This document shows, in pieces, positions 12,261 through 23,578 of a stretch of 64,000 nt of DNA (within the stretch, counting starts at the first letter, position 1; each line of letters starts with the position of its first letter). Both the position numbers and the translations under genes were made by a program. A model generated the notes under the pieces. It was not told the origin of the DNA. It made no database searches and worked only from the letters and a program-made list of their open reading frames with translations. The stretch covers positions 92,317,891 through 92,381,890 of the forward strand of contig CM065298.1 in assembly GCA_032871835.1 (NCBI GenBank), in the 5' to 3' direction. Origin of the DNA: Dipteronia dyeriana (Eukaryota > Streptophyta > Magnoliopsida > Sapindales > Sapindaceae).

Positions 12261-12992
12261 TGTTTAAAAAAGTTTACAAAAAAAATTTGACTTTTATCTG
12301 ACTGAAAACACGCCTGATTTACAGTCTTCTATTCTATTTCCACAAATGCCCTCTAACATCTCATACAATCACAATTTTATCCACTATAAATAAAACCATG
12401 AAATTCAATCTCTCATCCAATAAAGACAGAGCAACTTAAAAAAAAAAAAAAACACAACCGATTCTCAATTCAAAGGGGGTTATAGGAGGTTAGGTTAGGT
12501 TTACAAACCTAGATGCTTTTTTTAGATGAGATTTTTTTATCCATCCTATCCAGTTACTATACAACAATCAACCATTATCTAGATAATTTTGCTCTTTTAA
12601 TGTTAGAGTGCTTTAATATCTTTACAGTATCCCAATTGATTTTGAAATTCAACATAATTTGATAACTAATGTAATTGTAAATTCACAGCTAGCAAGTTAG
12701 AGGCAGTGGAGGCGGAGGTATTGCAACATCAATTGTTATGATCATTATTGTTTCTACATAATGGTGTCACAGTTGAATGGAATTATCTCCATGGGTGGTT
12801 TCTCTCCAAAATATAATGATAAATAATTTTTTTTATTACAAAGTAATACTTGCAGTGGTGCATTTAAAATCTACGACTAGAAAATATGTAACTGTATGTC
12901 ACTAAATCTACATAATGTTGACATTTTCTTGAAATTTTGACTTCACATGTATTTTACTTTGTTGGAGTTGCTACTCCCGTGGAGAAAACTAA
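12261..12992. other. intergenic between LINE and MITE
   Basis: No gene is seen. There is a short poly-A run at 12438-12452 and a purine-rich patch near 12470-12505 (AAAGGGGGTTATAGGAGG and a GGTTAGGTTAGG motif). The remainder is unremarkable AT-rich sequence. Confidence 0.5.
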
Positions 12993-13939
12993 GGACCTGT
13001 TTGATTTTTCCATTTAACACTTAATGACACTTAATGTGTATTATTAAGTTGTTTTGTTTGATTTTTTAAGTGATAAAATCATTGAATGGGTTTTTAAAAT
13101 CACTGGCTATGAAAAGTGTTTTTTTTTTCACTTTTCACTTAATAACAAATCAACTGAATATATAATAATTTATAACTTCCAAATTTATCCTCATAAATCT
13201 GATATAATTTTCTGTTTTATCTTCTCTCACACCCTTAACCATTTGTTTCTTCTCACTATTTAAATAATTTTAACAGCCATAAAACATAGTTTTTTTTCTA
13301 AACTCCAAAATCTCCGTTTGAATCCAACATTTTTTTTAATTGTATTCAAAGTTTCAAACTTATTTCGATTTCTATTTATATTTTGGTAAAGACTTTTTTT
13401 TCCCTCATAATTTGATAAGTTTTATATTATGTGATTGAAGAAAATTAACACTTAAAAAAACCGGTTTTACGAATAAACTTAAACCAACTTAACCATAAAC
13501 TACATGCACGTTACATCTGTCACAGGCACCACGATATCATCTCTATATGCCTAGATGAGATACTCCCAAATTTGACACTAATTTTGTTAATTATATATAT
13601 AAATAATTGAATTATGTCTGTTTGTGGCATATTTATATGGTATGTTTACTTTGATAGAGAATATAATTTTCATTATAAATGTATAATTATATTATAATAG
13701 TTCCACATATAAACATGGAACATATTAAAATATCAATATATAACAAATAATAGTAAAAAGGGTATAGATGTAAAAGTATTTATTTTCAGATATTTGTAAC
13801 TTAAAAAAACAAACAACTTACTACTTATATTCAATTTTCAGTGAAAAAAATCAAACATATTATTCAATTTTCAGTCACTATTCAGTCTTCAGTATGATTC
13901 ATCACTGTTCAGTCTTCAGATGAAAAATCAAACGCAACC
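12993..13939. mobile_element. MITE, PIF/Harbinger (Tourist)-like, TSD TAA
   Basis: Left terminus GGACCTGTTTGATTTTTC and right terminus (reverse complement) GGTTGCGTTTGATTTTTC form short imperfect terminal inverted repeats. TAA flanks both sides (12990-12992 and 13940-13942), the target preference of PIF/Harbinger. Subterminal ACTTAATG and ATTCAGTC motifs recur. No transposase is present. An hAT-type MITE is the main alternative, since such elements can share the GTTTGATTTTTC start, but the 3-bp target site argues against it. Confidence 0.7.
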
Positions 13940-14434
13940 TAACATTTCACAAAAATATCAGTAATGTTATTTGACTTAACCATTTCACTAAAAGTTTAAC
14001 TTTGTTAAGTTATGTATATTTTAATATATATATATATATATATTATTTAATAAATTTTTAAAATTTTTATTTTGATATGTTTTTAATATATTTTTTTAGT
14101 GTTCAAACCGGTAACAACAAAAATAAAAAATTCAAATAATATATAGATGTGGATATAAAACTAAATAGTACACCCATGTCTATTTTTTTTAAAATATTAT
14201 TATAAGCATCCATATTAATGCTAATAGTACCCTTATTGAAATGATTATATTCATATTAATACATTTTATATATAAACCTTCTTAAATTGTTAACACATCA
14301 TATATATATATATGTGTGTGTGTGTCTGTGTATGTATAAAAATTAAAATATTCAAAAGTTAACAAATCTGAACTTATTGTGAAATTGTTAATCTACTCAG
14401 TTTTCTTAACTAGATATCTACCAACATTAAATAG
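13940..14434. other. AT-rich spacer with TA and TG microsatellites
   Basis: No coding potential is seen. It holds a TA run at about 14025-14043 and a TA then TG run at about 14300-14325. The T1 retrotransposon is inserted at its right edge. Confidence 0.6.
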
Positions 14435-15649
14435 TGTTAATAGTAAAATTTGGTTAGGAGATCAAAGAGAAATTTTTCACTCTCCTAACTCAAATCAAAA
14501 CCCGAATTCACCATTCATGGGACCTCGGACGAACCGTAAAGCTACCCCATATAAGCAGGGAATGATCATCGAGCTTCAGAATTATCAAGGATGAAGTTAG
14601 GCACGAACATGTGAGCCCTCACGCGAACACTAGAATCTGGGCTTCTCGAGATCACCTATCCCGGAACCTCGGTTTCTGGGGCCGGGCTCCAAAACCACCC
14701 CGTGAAAGCGAGGAAAGATCACAGAGCTCAGAAAGTACTCGAAGTGAAGCCCGACACAAACAAGAGTGAGCTCCTTCCAGGTCAAGGCTTCTCGAGGTCA
14801 GATTTAACTCGTAGCCTAAGCCAGAAGCCTGCTGTCCCCGTCAGATACGAAGAGAGAGCCTCTAAGTGGATTAGATTCGTGCTATAGCTAATGTCCCGAT
14901 TCACTAAGGGACCTTTGTAGCCTACCTAGACATGAAAAGAAGAATCTAGCCTAATCTATACTACCCCAAGTAAGTGCCCACAAGGCCGTCCCAAGCTTCT
15001 GAGACCAGAACTAAAGCTTGGATCTACCTCGCTCTACGAGACAACAAGCAGCTAACTCGATGACCTCCATGAAGAATCATGCCATGAATACACACAAGAT
15101 CATATCTACGTTATAACGAACATTAAATTCTACATACGTGTAAGACAAGAGTTTGATTCCAAAAAGGAAACAAACTTATCTTCGTCAAAGAGATCCTCGA
15201 ATTCGTTATTAATTCGAAGTCAACAATTTTCAAATAATGGATCCCGCACGATAAGGTGGGAACAGATTCATAGGATCGTGGCGGGATATTTACGAGTTTA
15301 AACCTACTTGGACCGGGTATAAATAAGGCCAAGTATGGAACAAAAAGAGGACGATGAGAAAAAGAGAAGGGAGAGGGCCTAAATTCTGTAATCAGAACAC
15401 GACCGCCATTATTTCTACTATTCGACTGTTCTATGCCTTAGAGAGATTGTGAGTGTATGTGAGACTTTTTTGTATACCACGAGTGGTCAATTATAAAGTT
15501 TTCATTTGCTATCACATTATCATTCAAATATTCGTTTCTATCTTATCAGGTCAGATATCTGAGGTATTGACCCCGGCCACCACCTCCGTGGTAATGGTTT
15601 TGAGGGTGTTAGTTGGAAATTTTCATACTAAGCAAATTTCCCGTTAACA
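14435..15649 (+). repeat. T1 5' LTR (1215 bp)
   Basis: Starts TGTTAATAG and ends CCGTTAACA, so the ends are the perfect inverted hexamer TGTTAA/TTAACA. It matches the sequence at 23579-24753 almost throughout. It carries a TATA box at 15318. Immediately after it is a primer-binding-like sequence. Confidence 0.92.
15318..15325 (+). promoter_or_regulatory. TATA box (TATAAATA) in T1 5' LTR
   Basis: TATAAATAAGG sits about 330 bp before the LTR end and is conserved in the 3' LTR at 24460-24467 despite neighbouring substitutions. This is the expected U3/R promoter of the element. Confidence 0.7.
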
Positions 15650-15650
15650 C

Positions 15651-15675
15651 TTTTTAGCACCGTCTGTGCGAAATT
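15651..15675 (+). other. T1 primer-binding-site region
   Basis: TTTTTAGCACCGTCTGTGCG directly follows the 5' LTR. The core resembles the GGCGCCGTCTGTGG-type binding site seen in many plant Ty3/gypsy elements, with substitutions. The tRNA cannot be named with confidence. Confidence 0.55.
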
Positions 15676-15873
15676 CCCACACCACCATCTTTATATTCAT
15701 AAGTTTTTTGTTTTATAGGAATCATGAGGCTTCACTCCTCCTAAAGACAACCAGGCGCATCGGGATTGTCTTCAGCTGCGTCGACATGAAAGGTCCTAAA
15801 GAAATGAAAAAAATCTGGGCTCCGAAGAAAGGTCCCAGACCAGCCAGCCACTGTACGGGCTTTGGATCCCCCT

Positions 15874-17477
15874 ATGGGAAGCCAGGTCGCGCTTGACCAA
15901 CAAGCGGCGACCTTCATGGAAAATGTCCACCTTCGACTGCTTACTGAGGGTATTACTGTCCAAAAAGTAAACCTTTGCAATCGAGGGGAACCAATCAGGC
16001 CCGGGACTCTGCAACCTGCCTTTGATCGCATGGGACCTACCCCTCCGGAGCCTTCTCGTAATAGAAATGGACCCCAACCCTCGATCCAGGATAGATTAGG
16101 GCCCATGCCCCCCGTTCCTGAAGCGTCGCCTTTTTACCAACACATGCTAGTTAAGTCCGCGGCGGACGTCCTTCCCCGGGAGCGACGAGAGTTTCTTCAC
16201 CCAACGACTTTAAGGAGGGAAGCCCAGGATAGAGAGGAAGAAAGCCAGCAAAGTCCCCAGGCAGATCCCATCCGAAGAAGGAGTCAGGTAGATGTCACCA
16301 GCTCGTCAGAAGGGTCTGACAATGAGGAATCCGAGATTAATTCAAGGAAACCCGAGAACAAGCGCTAGAGAGACCAGTTGGCAGAGCTTTAGAAAAAGAT
16401 CCAGCAGATGAAGAAGGGGAAGTACAGGGAAGACAAGAAAGATCCTCAAAGTGAGATGAATGCTCCATTCACCCGAAGGATCTAGGAGGCAGAGCTCCCG
16501 CCAAAATTCAAAATACTGACTGATAGATTCTCAGAGACAGAGGATCCCTTGAGCCACTTGGAGAGCTTCGTCCAACAGATGGAGATCCAAAACACGACTA
16601 GGGCCGCCATGTGCCGGATGTTCCCAACTACGTTAACGGATTACGCTAAGACATGGTTCAGAAAGCTACCTGCTGACAGTGTGGATTCCTTCACGAAGCT
16701 GTCAACTGATTTCTACTCACAATTCCAGGGAGTTAAACCCCAATTGAAGGATCCAGTCCATCTACAGTTCGTGATCCAAGAGAGAGGGGAAACCCTCCGG
16801 ACACATGTCAAGCGTTTCCACAAAGAAGTCATTCAGATGAGGGTCTTCAATGAGAAAGAAACCCTCACCAATTTCAGGAGGAACCTGTGGGCTGGTAAGT
16901 TTTTCCGGTCTTTTGCCAAGAGACCTCTAGAGACCTACCAAGAAGCCTATGATCGGGCTTTAGAGGAAGTTGAAGTCGACGAACAACTCAAGGTCAAGAT
17001 GGAACACGCCGATGAGAGAGCTGTAAAGTGATAGAAGAAGGAAGCCCCTAAACCAGAGCAAGCGCAGAAGAACCAGAACAAACCCCAAATAGGTCGACGT
17101 ATCGCTTCCCCATTTCTCAACCTAGATCGGAAATGTATCCAACAAAACGAACTCCTCCACGGGCTTTACCTCATCCCATGATAGTGGTCCCGATAGCTCG
17201 ATATGAGAGAGAATATGACCATTACACCCCTTTGAATGTATCCCGTGAAATAATCTATCTCGCCATTTGGGACAAGGGGTTGCTACAGAAGCCCGTACCC
17301 ATGAAAGCCCCAATCGATAAGAGGAATCGTTATAAGTATTGTGATTTTCACTAAGACGTGGGACACAACACTTCAGAATGCTATAACCTGTGAAATCAGG
17401 TCGAGACTTTGATAAGGGGAGGATATTTGGTAGAATTATTATAGCAGGTCAGGGATAACATTCAGACTGGAGGGGAA
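15874..17477 (+). pseudogene. T1 gag, inactivated
   Basis: Gag is the capsid-forming protein of the element. A Retrotrans_gag-type core spans about 16500-17030 (LPPKFK, then FPTTLTDYAKTWFRKLP and RFHKEVIQMR). A zinc-knuckle-like C-x2-H-x4-H-x4-C is at about 17338-17380. The frame is broken by TAG at 16366, two more TAGs before 16490, TGA and TAG just after 17030, a frameshift near 17100, and TAA, TGA and TAG between 17352 and 17445. Nearly every stop is one transition from Gln, Arg or Trp. The first ATG of the frame is at 15874. Confidence 0.85.
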
Positions 17478-18420
17478 GTGCTAGCCGAGATCCGCGAGCA
17501 CGCTAAGAAGAGAAAGGGGGAGCATGTGGATCTGATGCAACAAATTCAGATAATACATACTATCAACGGAGGGCCTACTCTGGTTGGCACCTTCAATAAT
17601 TCTAGGAAAAACCACACGAGGAAAATCCCTCGTGTGGATAAAGGGCGGGGTATCTTCAATGTGGACCAGAGCCCGACTAACCCTTCCAAGATGTCACAGA
17701 TCGTTTTCATCGAAACAGATGTCTACAACATCGTACAATCTCATGACGATCCCATGGTGATCACGGTATGGATTGCCAACAACATGGTACACCGTGTGCT
17801 CGTCGACACAGGCAGCAACGTCAACATCAACGTCCTATTTAAAGACACATTGGAAAAGCTGAACTTGAAACAATGGTGTTACAATAGTTGCACTACCCCA
17901 CTATATGGGTTCACTGGGGACTCAAACATACCCGTGGGATCAAAAATCCTGCCAGTAATCATTGGAGCCACACCTCTCCAACAGAATGTCATGACAGACT
18001 TCGTGGTGGTGGATACCCCATTGGCCTACAATGCAATATTAGGAAGGCCATTTTTATCATCCTTGAAAGGGGTTCTATCCATTTACCACAACGTCCTAAA
18101 GTTCCCTGTAAGAGACAAGCCAGCAAGCAACCAGAAGATGTTATGCAGTGTCTGCCAACCCAACAGCTCTAGCAAAGCAACTTGCCCAGGTAACAACGAT
18201 CCAGGATGAGGCAACACCTGTATTGACCTTGGGAGATATAGAACCCGTAAATCACCTAGAGGATGACCTCGTGATACCAGACAAAGAGGAGCAGAGAAGG
18301 GAATGGGACCTTCGGTCATCCAGCTGATGAGCTGGAAGAGATTCCTATCCGGATGGGTGATCCCTTGAAGGTCGTCAAAGTCGGTGCCACCCTTGAACCG
18401 ATAGTGAATGAGGGTTTGAT
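17478..18420 (+). pseudogene. T1 aspartic protease and start of pol
   Basis: The open frame 17478-18209 holds the retroviral-type protease signature VLVDTGSNVNINV near 17793-17830 and the C-terminal flap-side motif AYNAILGRP near 18027-18053. It would cut the Gag-Pol polyprotein. After 18209 the frame is lost, but an in-pol segment similar to the pre-RT linker (KVVKVGATLEPIVNEGLI) is readable to about 18420. There the sequence jumps to integrase, so RT and RNase H are deleted. Confidence 0.85.
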
Positions 18421-18423
18421 CCT

Positions 18424-19462
18424 TTGAGAGAGGTTCACTCCGGGGAATGTATGAACCACATTGGTGGGGAAACTCTGGCATATCAAGTACTCCGCATGAG
18501 ATACTATTGTCCAACCATCCATCAAGATGCAAAGAACTTAGTACGGTCTTGTGAAGCATGCCAGAAGACAGCAAACTTGAGTCACCTCCCGCCAGAGCGG
18601 TTGTCATCCCTTAGCTCACTTTACCTCTTTGCTATGTGGGGAGTCGACTTGATTGGACCACTCCCTATTGCTCATGGTCAAGCCAAGTATGCTATCGTGG
18701 TGATTGACTATTTCACAAGATGGGTCGAAGCTGGATCGCTCTCCCAAATATCGAAAGAAAATATAACAAGATTTATAGGTTCAGGACCCACTTGTCATTG
18801 TAGCTGACATCGACAAGCAGTTTGATAACGGCCAGTTCAAGGACTTTTGTGAGGACTTAGGAATCGACTTTAGATTCGCCTCAGTAGCCCACCCTCAGAC
18901 TAACGGGCTGGTAGAATCCACTAATAAGACTATTAAGAAGCTGTTGAAAAAGAAGCTACAACATAAAAAGAGCAGATGGGCCGATGGGCTTCCTGAGGTC
19001 CTCTGGGCTTACCGCACTATGAAAAGAAAGACAACCAGAGAAACGTCTTATTCTTTGACCTTTGGGGTTGAAGCAGTTCTTCCTATTGAGCACAAACTGA
19101 CCTCCTTCAGAGATCAATATTTTGAACTGGGAAGCAACAAGAACAAGCCCTGAGCTAGCTTAGATCTCTTGGAAGAAAACCAAGATCGGATAGCTGAGAA
19201 GGTAGCAATTTACTAGAGCAAGATTGCTAGATACTTTAACAGGAGGGTTAAAGCCCGAAACTTTAAGGAAGGGGACCTAGTTCTCATGAAAGTGACATTG
19301 AATACCGAGAAGAGGTCAGACGGGGTCTTGGGACCCAACTGGAAAGGACCTTATTGGGTAAAGGTGGTGGTCCGTAACGGGGCGTACAAGCTCGAGGACA
19401 GGAATGGATGACTCATCAATCATACTTGGAATGCAGATCACCTGAGAAAATTCTACCCCTAA
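18424..19462 (+). pseudogene. T1 integrase, frameshifted
   Basis: The HHCC zinc finger is readable at about 18430-18570 (HSGECMNHIGGE and CEACQKTANL). The catalytic core follows: first Asp in WGVDLIGP near 18640-18660, second Asp in VIVADIDKQFDN near 18800-18835, Glu in PQTNGLVEST near 18894-18922. A small deletion with a frameshift at about 18778 separates the first and second acidic residues. The C-terminal part ends with HLRKFYP and TAA at 19460, interrupted by stops at 19151, 19214 and 19409. Confidence 0.85.
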
Positions 19463-19639
19463 ATAGGGGACTCGTGAGTTGGCTACCTCCGCCTAGTTTT
19501 AGTCACCAGCAATAATATACTCCATTCTTTTTTCTTATCAATATATCCTCTTTTCTTCATCTTCAACTATGTTCTACAGTGATTTGGTTCTACATGGTAA
19601 AATTCGACATTATCATCCTAAGACTAGGGATTAGCCAGG
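19463..19639. other. T1 spacer after integrase
   Basis: Short non-coding stretch between the integrase stop and the tandem-repeat block; nothing else is recognisable. Confidence 0.5.
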
Positions 19640-20110
19640 GAAGCCTCCTCGCTATCCCTGATGCCTCGGCTGGGCACTACCTCCCGCCAAGAAGGGTCTG
19701 AGTGTAAGAGCATAGTTGCCGTCCAGATCTCAAGACCAGGAAATAGCTAGATAACCCTCCTGATGCCTTGGTCGGGCTACAACCCCCAAGAAGGATCTGA
19801 GTGTAAGAGCATAGTTACCATCCAGATCTCAAGACCAGGAAATAGCTAGATAGTATTTCTGATGCCTTGGTCGGGCTACAACCCCTAAGAAGGATCTGAG
19901 TATAAGGGCATAGTTACCAACCAGATCTCGAGATAAGGATATAGCTAGGTAGCCCTTATGATACCTTGGTCGGGCTACCACCCCCAAGAAGGACTCGAGT
20001 TTAAAAGCACGATTGCCATCCCGATCTCAAGGCTAGGAGATGGCTAGATAACCCTCCTTGATGCCTTACTCGGGCTATAACCCCCTAGAGGGACTCGAGA
20101 ATCGAAATCT
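19640..20110. repeat. T1 internal tandem array, 99-102 bp unit, about 4.5 copies
   Basis: The motif TGATGCC recurs at 19659, 19761, 19860, 19959 (TGATACC) and 20059, giving spacings of 102, 99, 99 and 100 bp. Each unit contains TCGGGCTA, AAGAAGGATCTGAG-like, GCATAGTT and AGATCTCAAG blocks. It lies between pol and the antisense ORF, the hypervariable region of Tat elements known to seed satellite repeats. Confidence 0.9.
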
Positions 20111-20631
20111 CTTTTACTTAAAACTCCAATGTCCCAGTTATTATTGGTCCCTAATTCTCTATGTATATATGGTTGTTTACCGTGACAGGTGCGAACTAGC
20201 CTGCAATCACGCAAGGGGACTATTTACTAAAATAACTAAGATACAAGTTTCTGTTGAGAGTTGAAAGCTCGAGCTAGCTGTCTACTTTCAAACTTAAGCA
20301 GTTTTTCCATCTTGTTACTTTTCTCAAGTTGAGTTAAGTCAAGTTATTTTAGAGGCTACACCCAGATTGAGATAAAAAATGAAGCAAGTACATGCCAATC
20401 AAGTTAAAATTCATTGAAGAAAACACGAACAAGACCTAAAGTCAATTTTCATTAATGGAATGAGGAGCCTGTCCCCTGGTAAGGCTACAACAATCAAGCA
20501 GGGATCCCAACCCCCAGTTTCGGGCTACAAAAAAATGATGGATGATGATAGTCTGGCTTGAGTAGAGTGAGAAGCTTACCCCCATTTTTTGGGCATTCAG
20601 AACAAGTCATTAGAAGACGGGTTCAAACTTT
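20111..20631. other. T1 untranslated region between array and antisense ORF
   Basis: No coding sequence is evident. One more degenerate trace of the array block (GGGATCCCAACCCCCAGTTTC, GGGCTACAA) appears near 20500-20530. Confidence 0.4.
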
Positions 20632-23201
20632 TGCATCCTCCTGATCTCCCACAGCTTCCCCTTCCTTAGGACGACCTTCGTCTTTCGCCTTTCTTTCTTG
20701 TGGTCGCTCATCCCGGTTAGCAGCCTATGCCACCTCTTCCTGAGGATGCCCCTCGATTTCCTGTTGCTTTGCTAGGTCCTCCTCTAAGACCTCATTGACC
20801 ACCGCCATGACCTTAGGTGGTATGGCTGCATCAAGAAGGTTGGCCATTGACTCTGGCATGCTCTCTCCCACTGCTGGTTCTCCCTTTGAAGGCACTTTAG
20901 AACGGCCTCGGGCTTCTGTAATGCCTCATTCTGGCTCTGTGGGTAGAACCCCCTCGAGGATTCTCCAGGACCTGACATTAGGAAGACAAGAGGAGGAGGA
21001 GGAAGGTCTGACACAACTGGTTGCTTCTCGTCTTCAACCATATCAGAGGGATCCGATTCATCACCCAAAGGACGAGACATCTCCGCGACCTTGTCCAATA
21101 TCTTCTTCTTATCCCAGTTGGCAATAATTGTCAGGTTGAAGGGGGAAGAGAGGGCTTCAGAAACCTAGTAGGAGGCGTAGAAGTATCCCTCACTGAAGGA
21201 GGAATCCACCTCAGTCTGAAGCTTGGAAACTTGGGCTTTCAGATCATGGTTCTCAACATCCAGTACCTTCGCTTTTTCCTTCCAATTATCCCGCTGTCTG
21301 GCTCGGAGTTGAGACCGAAGGGTTTCTTGATCGAAAGACCGCTTCAACCTCTCATGATCGTATTGAGGTTCGACCGGTTGTGCTTCCATCCTTATCTGGC
21401 TAGAGGTCATCTTTTGTACCAAGGCTTGAGCTTGCGCCAACAAATCCATGGCTCGCTTAGCTTCAGCTTCAGCCCTGGCTGCCTGGTCGTGGAGAGAAGC
21501 TACTTGGTGACCCATGACTACTTGAAATTTGAAGGCCTACAAAGGGATTTCAAGTTAGGAAACGTCAAATTAAGCTATTACATGAGAAAATAAAAGGCGA
21601 TGACTACCTCGGCCAAGAGGGCAGAACCCATGGTAACCAGAATATCTATGGGCATTGAAGCCATCATAGAAAGACTGCCCACGGGGCAAGAACCAATGAA
21701 TTGCCCAATAACCTCATCTTGAAACGCAAAGCCAGATTGATCAAGCGGGCAAGCAAGGGATTCAACACCAACTTCGGGGGACTGAGAGTATAGAAGGAGA
21801 GACAGAAGTATCTGGTAGGCACAGAGCAGGGACGACAGGAGCAGAAGCAGAAGCAGAAGTAGGGGGTACCTAGAGCAGGAGTTGACGTTACTGCATCAGC
21901 AACTTGAGAAACGAAGGCCTCTTTACCCCGTACCTTGGCAGCCCGAGATGCGAAAAGGATGGAGCAGGAGCAAACGGAACCCCAGCTGGAACGTGTAGCA
22001 TGTAGCGTGTAGCCTTTCTTTTTCTAGGGAAACCAGAGGATTTTCCCGACTCGACTTGGCAGAAGGGGGAGGAGTGCGAGCTTGCTGGGCTTCACGGGAA
22101 GCTAGAGCAACAACAAAAACTGTTAAAAAAAGAAAGAAAGAAAAAGGGGTAAAGCCATCAGAACTGAACCATTCAACGACACAAAACTTGATGGTTCAAA
22201 GTACTTACGAGGAGTAGCGTCAGATATTCATAGATAACGGTTTACCCGACAAGGATCAAAAGGGTCAACAGTCGGGAACTTCAGGTTCAAGTAGTTTCTG
22301 GCAAGGATGGCTTTCAGCACCACCTCAGACTCGGCAGACAAGGTATCTCGGCTCCATGAGGGCTTATCATTGAAAGTCGTGGGGACCGTAAACTCGTGCC
22401 CACCTATAAAGATCGATCTCCCCTAATCATCGCCAGCCAATATCCATTCCTCTTTCCAGGCTGGGTCTTTCCTTGAAGCTCCAGGGATGATGAAATTAAT
22501 CTTGTACTTGGCCTTGGCGTAAAATTGACCTTGGGGGACCCCGACTAGACTCTCAATTTGAAAGAGGAAAGCAAGCTCTTCTGCTTAAGGCTCCTTGGTT
22601 ATATAGCTTATCTCACACTGCTCCCTCCACAGCACGAGAAAGCCAAACAGGTGCCTCTAGAAGTCGAGTGTCAATTGGAGGGGAGCTAACTGAAGGGCGT
22701 TGAGAGCCCGCCGAAGGGTAGGGTGAAAAAAGAGCCTTACCCCGCTCTCGAAGGCCGCAACGTGGATGGGGAGCAAGCCTTTGGGTGGGTTAAAGACGTC
22801 ATAATTTTTGTGAGGGACTGTTAGGGAGACGCTGTCAGAAATACCATATTTGGACCTCAGGCGTCTGATAGACTTTCGGTCAACAACAGAGTCTAGAATG
22901 ACCTTGAAGTCATATGGAAGACGCCTCTCCAGGGAAGAACCAACAACCGTGACTTGGTTTTTTCTAGCGACACCGACCCTATTCTCTTCGTCGAAATCCT
23001 CATCAACCAAGTTTAGAGAATTGTCTGGTTGGTTAGAAAACCCAGTCCTGATTGCTACATTCAGTTCAATCGACGACGTTGCGGGGACGGAGGTGAGTCA
23101 TCCTCATCTAGGTCTCGTCGAGCCCGCTTTCCTTGGGTAAGACTTGAAACCTCTGTGCCTTCAACGAGGGAGTTAACGGAGTCATGACTGATCTTCGACA
23201 T
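20632..23201 (-). pseudogene. T1 antisense ORF (aORF, putative gypsy-type transposon protein), decayed
   Basis: Tat/Retand elements often carry an extra gene of unknown function on the opposite strand before the 3' LTR. Here the frame starts at the ATG at 23201 (MSKISHDSVN). After a stop it continues near 23010 with a segment matching the 'putative gypsy type transposon' domain (LLPIHVAAFESGVRLFFHP, then ALNALQLAPLQL). A likely intron has donor GTAAGTAC at 22208-22201 and acceptor CTAG near 22102. Downstream is a Glu/Lys/Gln-rich coiled-coil-like segment (21515-21165) and an acidic C-terminus ending near 20632. Several stops and frame changes inactivate it. Confidence 0.75.
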
Positions 23202-23562
23202 GGTAGAATAGGGTTTGGGGGCCGAGAAAAAAGGAAAATCGACAGGAGATATAGAGAGAGGAAGTTTGAAAATTTTAAATTGAAGGAATGCGTAAGGAAG
23301 CGGCGATGAGTTTGAATTTAAATAGAAGCTAGGATGGTAGTGACGTCAATGAAATTCTCGGGAGGATTTCCTCGAACCAAGGAGAGGGCCGTAAGACAGT
23401 CAGATTTCTTTGAAGAGTACATCAGTCCGTGCTCGCCATGTCACATGAGCAATTAATGAGAAGATTTCATTCGAGATCCTCAATAATGTTTTGGTAACGG
23501 AAAAATTCCCAATTCAAAAATAAGGAATCTGACTCCAACCCCAACTCTACCACCGGTGTTCA
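23202..23562. other. T1 region between antisense ORF start and polypurine tract
   Basis: This should hold the promoter and leader of the antisense ORF. A TATA-like AAATTTAAA stretch near 23310-23320 could act on the minus strand (reverse complement TTTAAATTCAAAC), but the evidence is weak. Confidence 0.3.
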
Positions 23563-23578
23563 AGTTAGAGGGGACTTT
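23563..23578 (+). other. T1 polypurine tract
   Basis: AGTTAGAGGGGACTTT lies immediately before the 3' LTR start (TGTTAATAG). A G-rich purine run at this position is the expected primer for plus-strand synthesis. Confidence 0.7.

Noticed and set aside
20795..21593. Plus-strand open frames in the T1 3' region
   Set aside because: They are shadows of the antisense ORF, whose minus-strand reading shows coiled-coil and acidic segments consistent with Tat elements.
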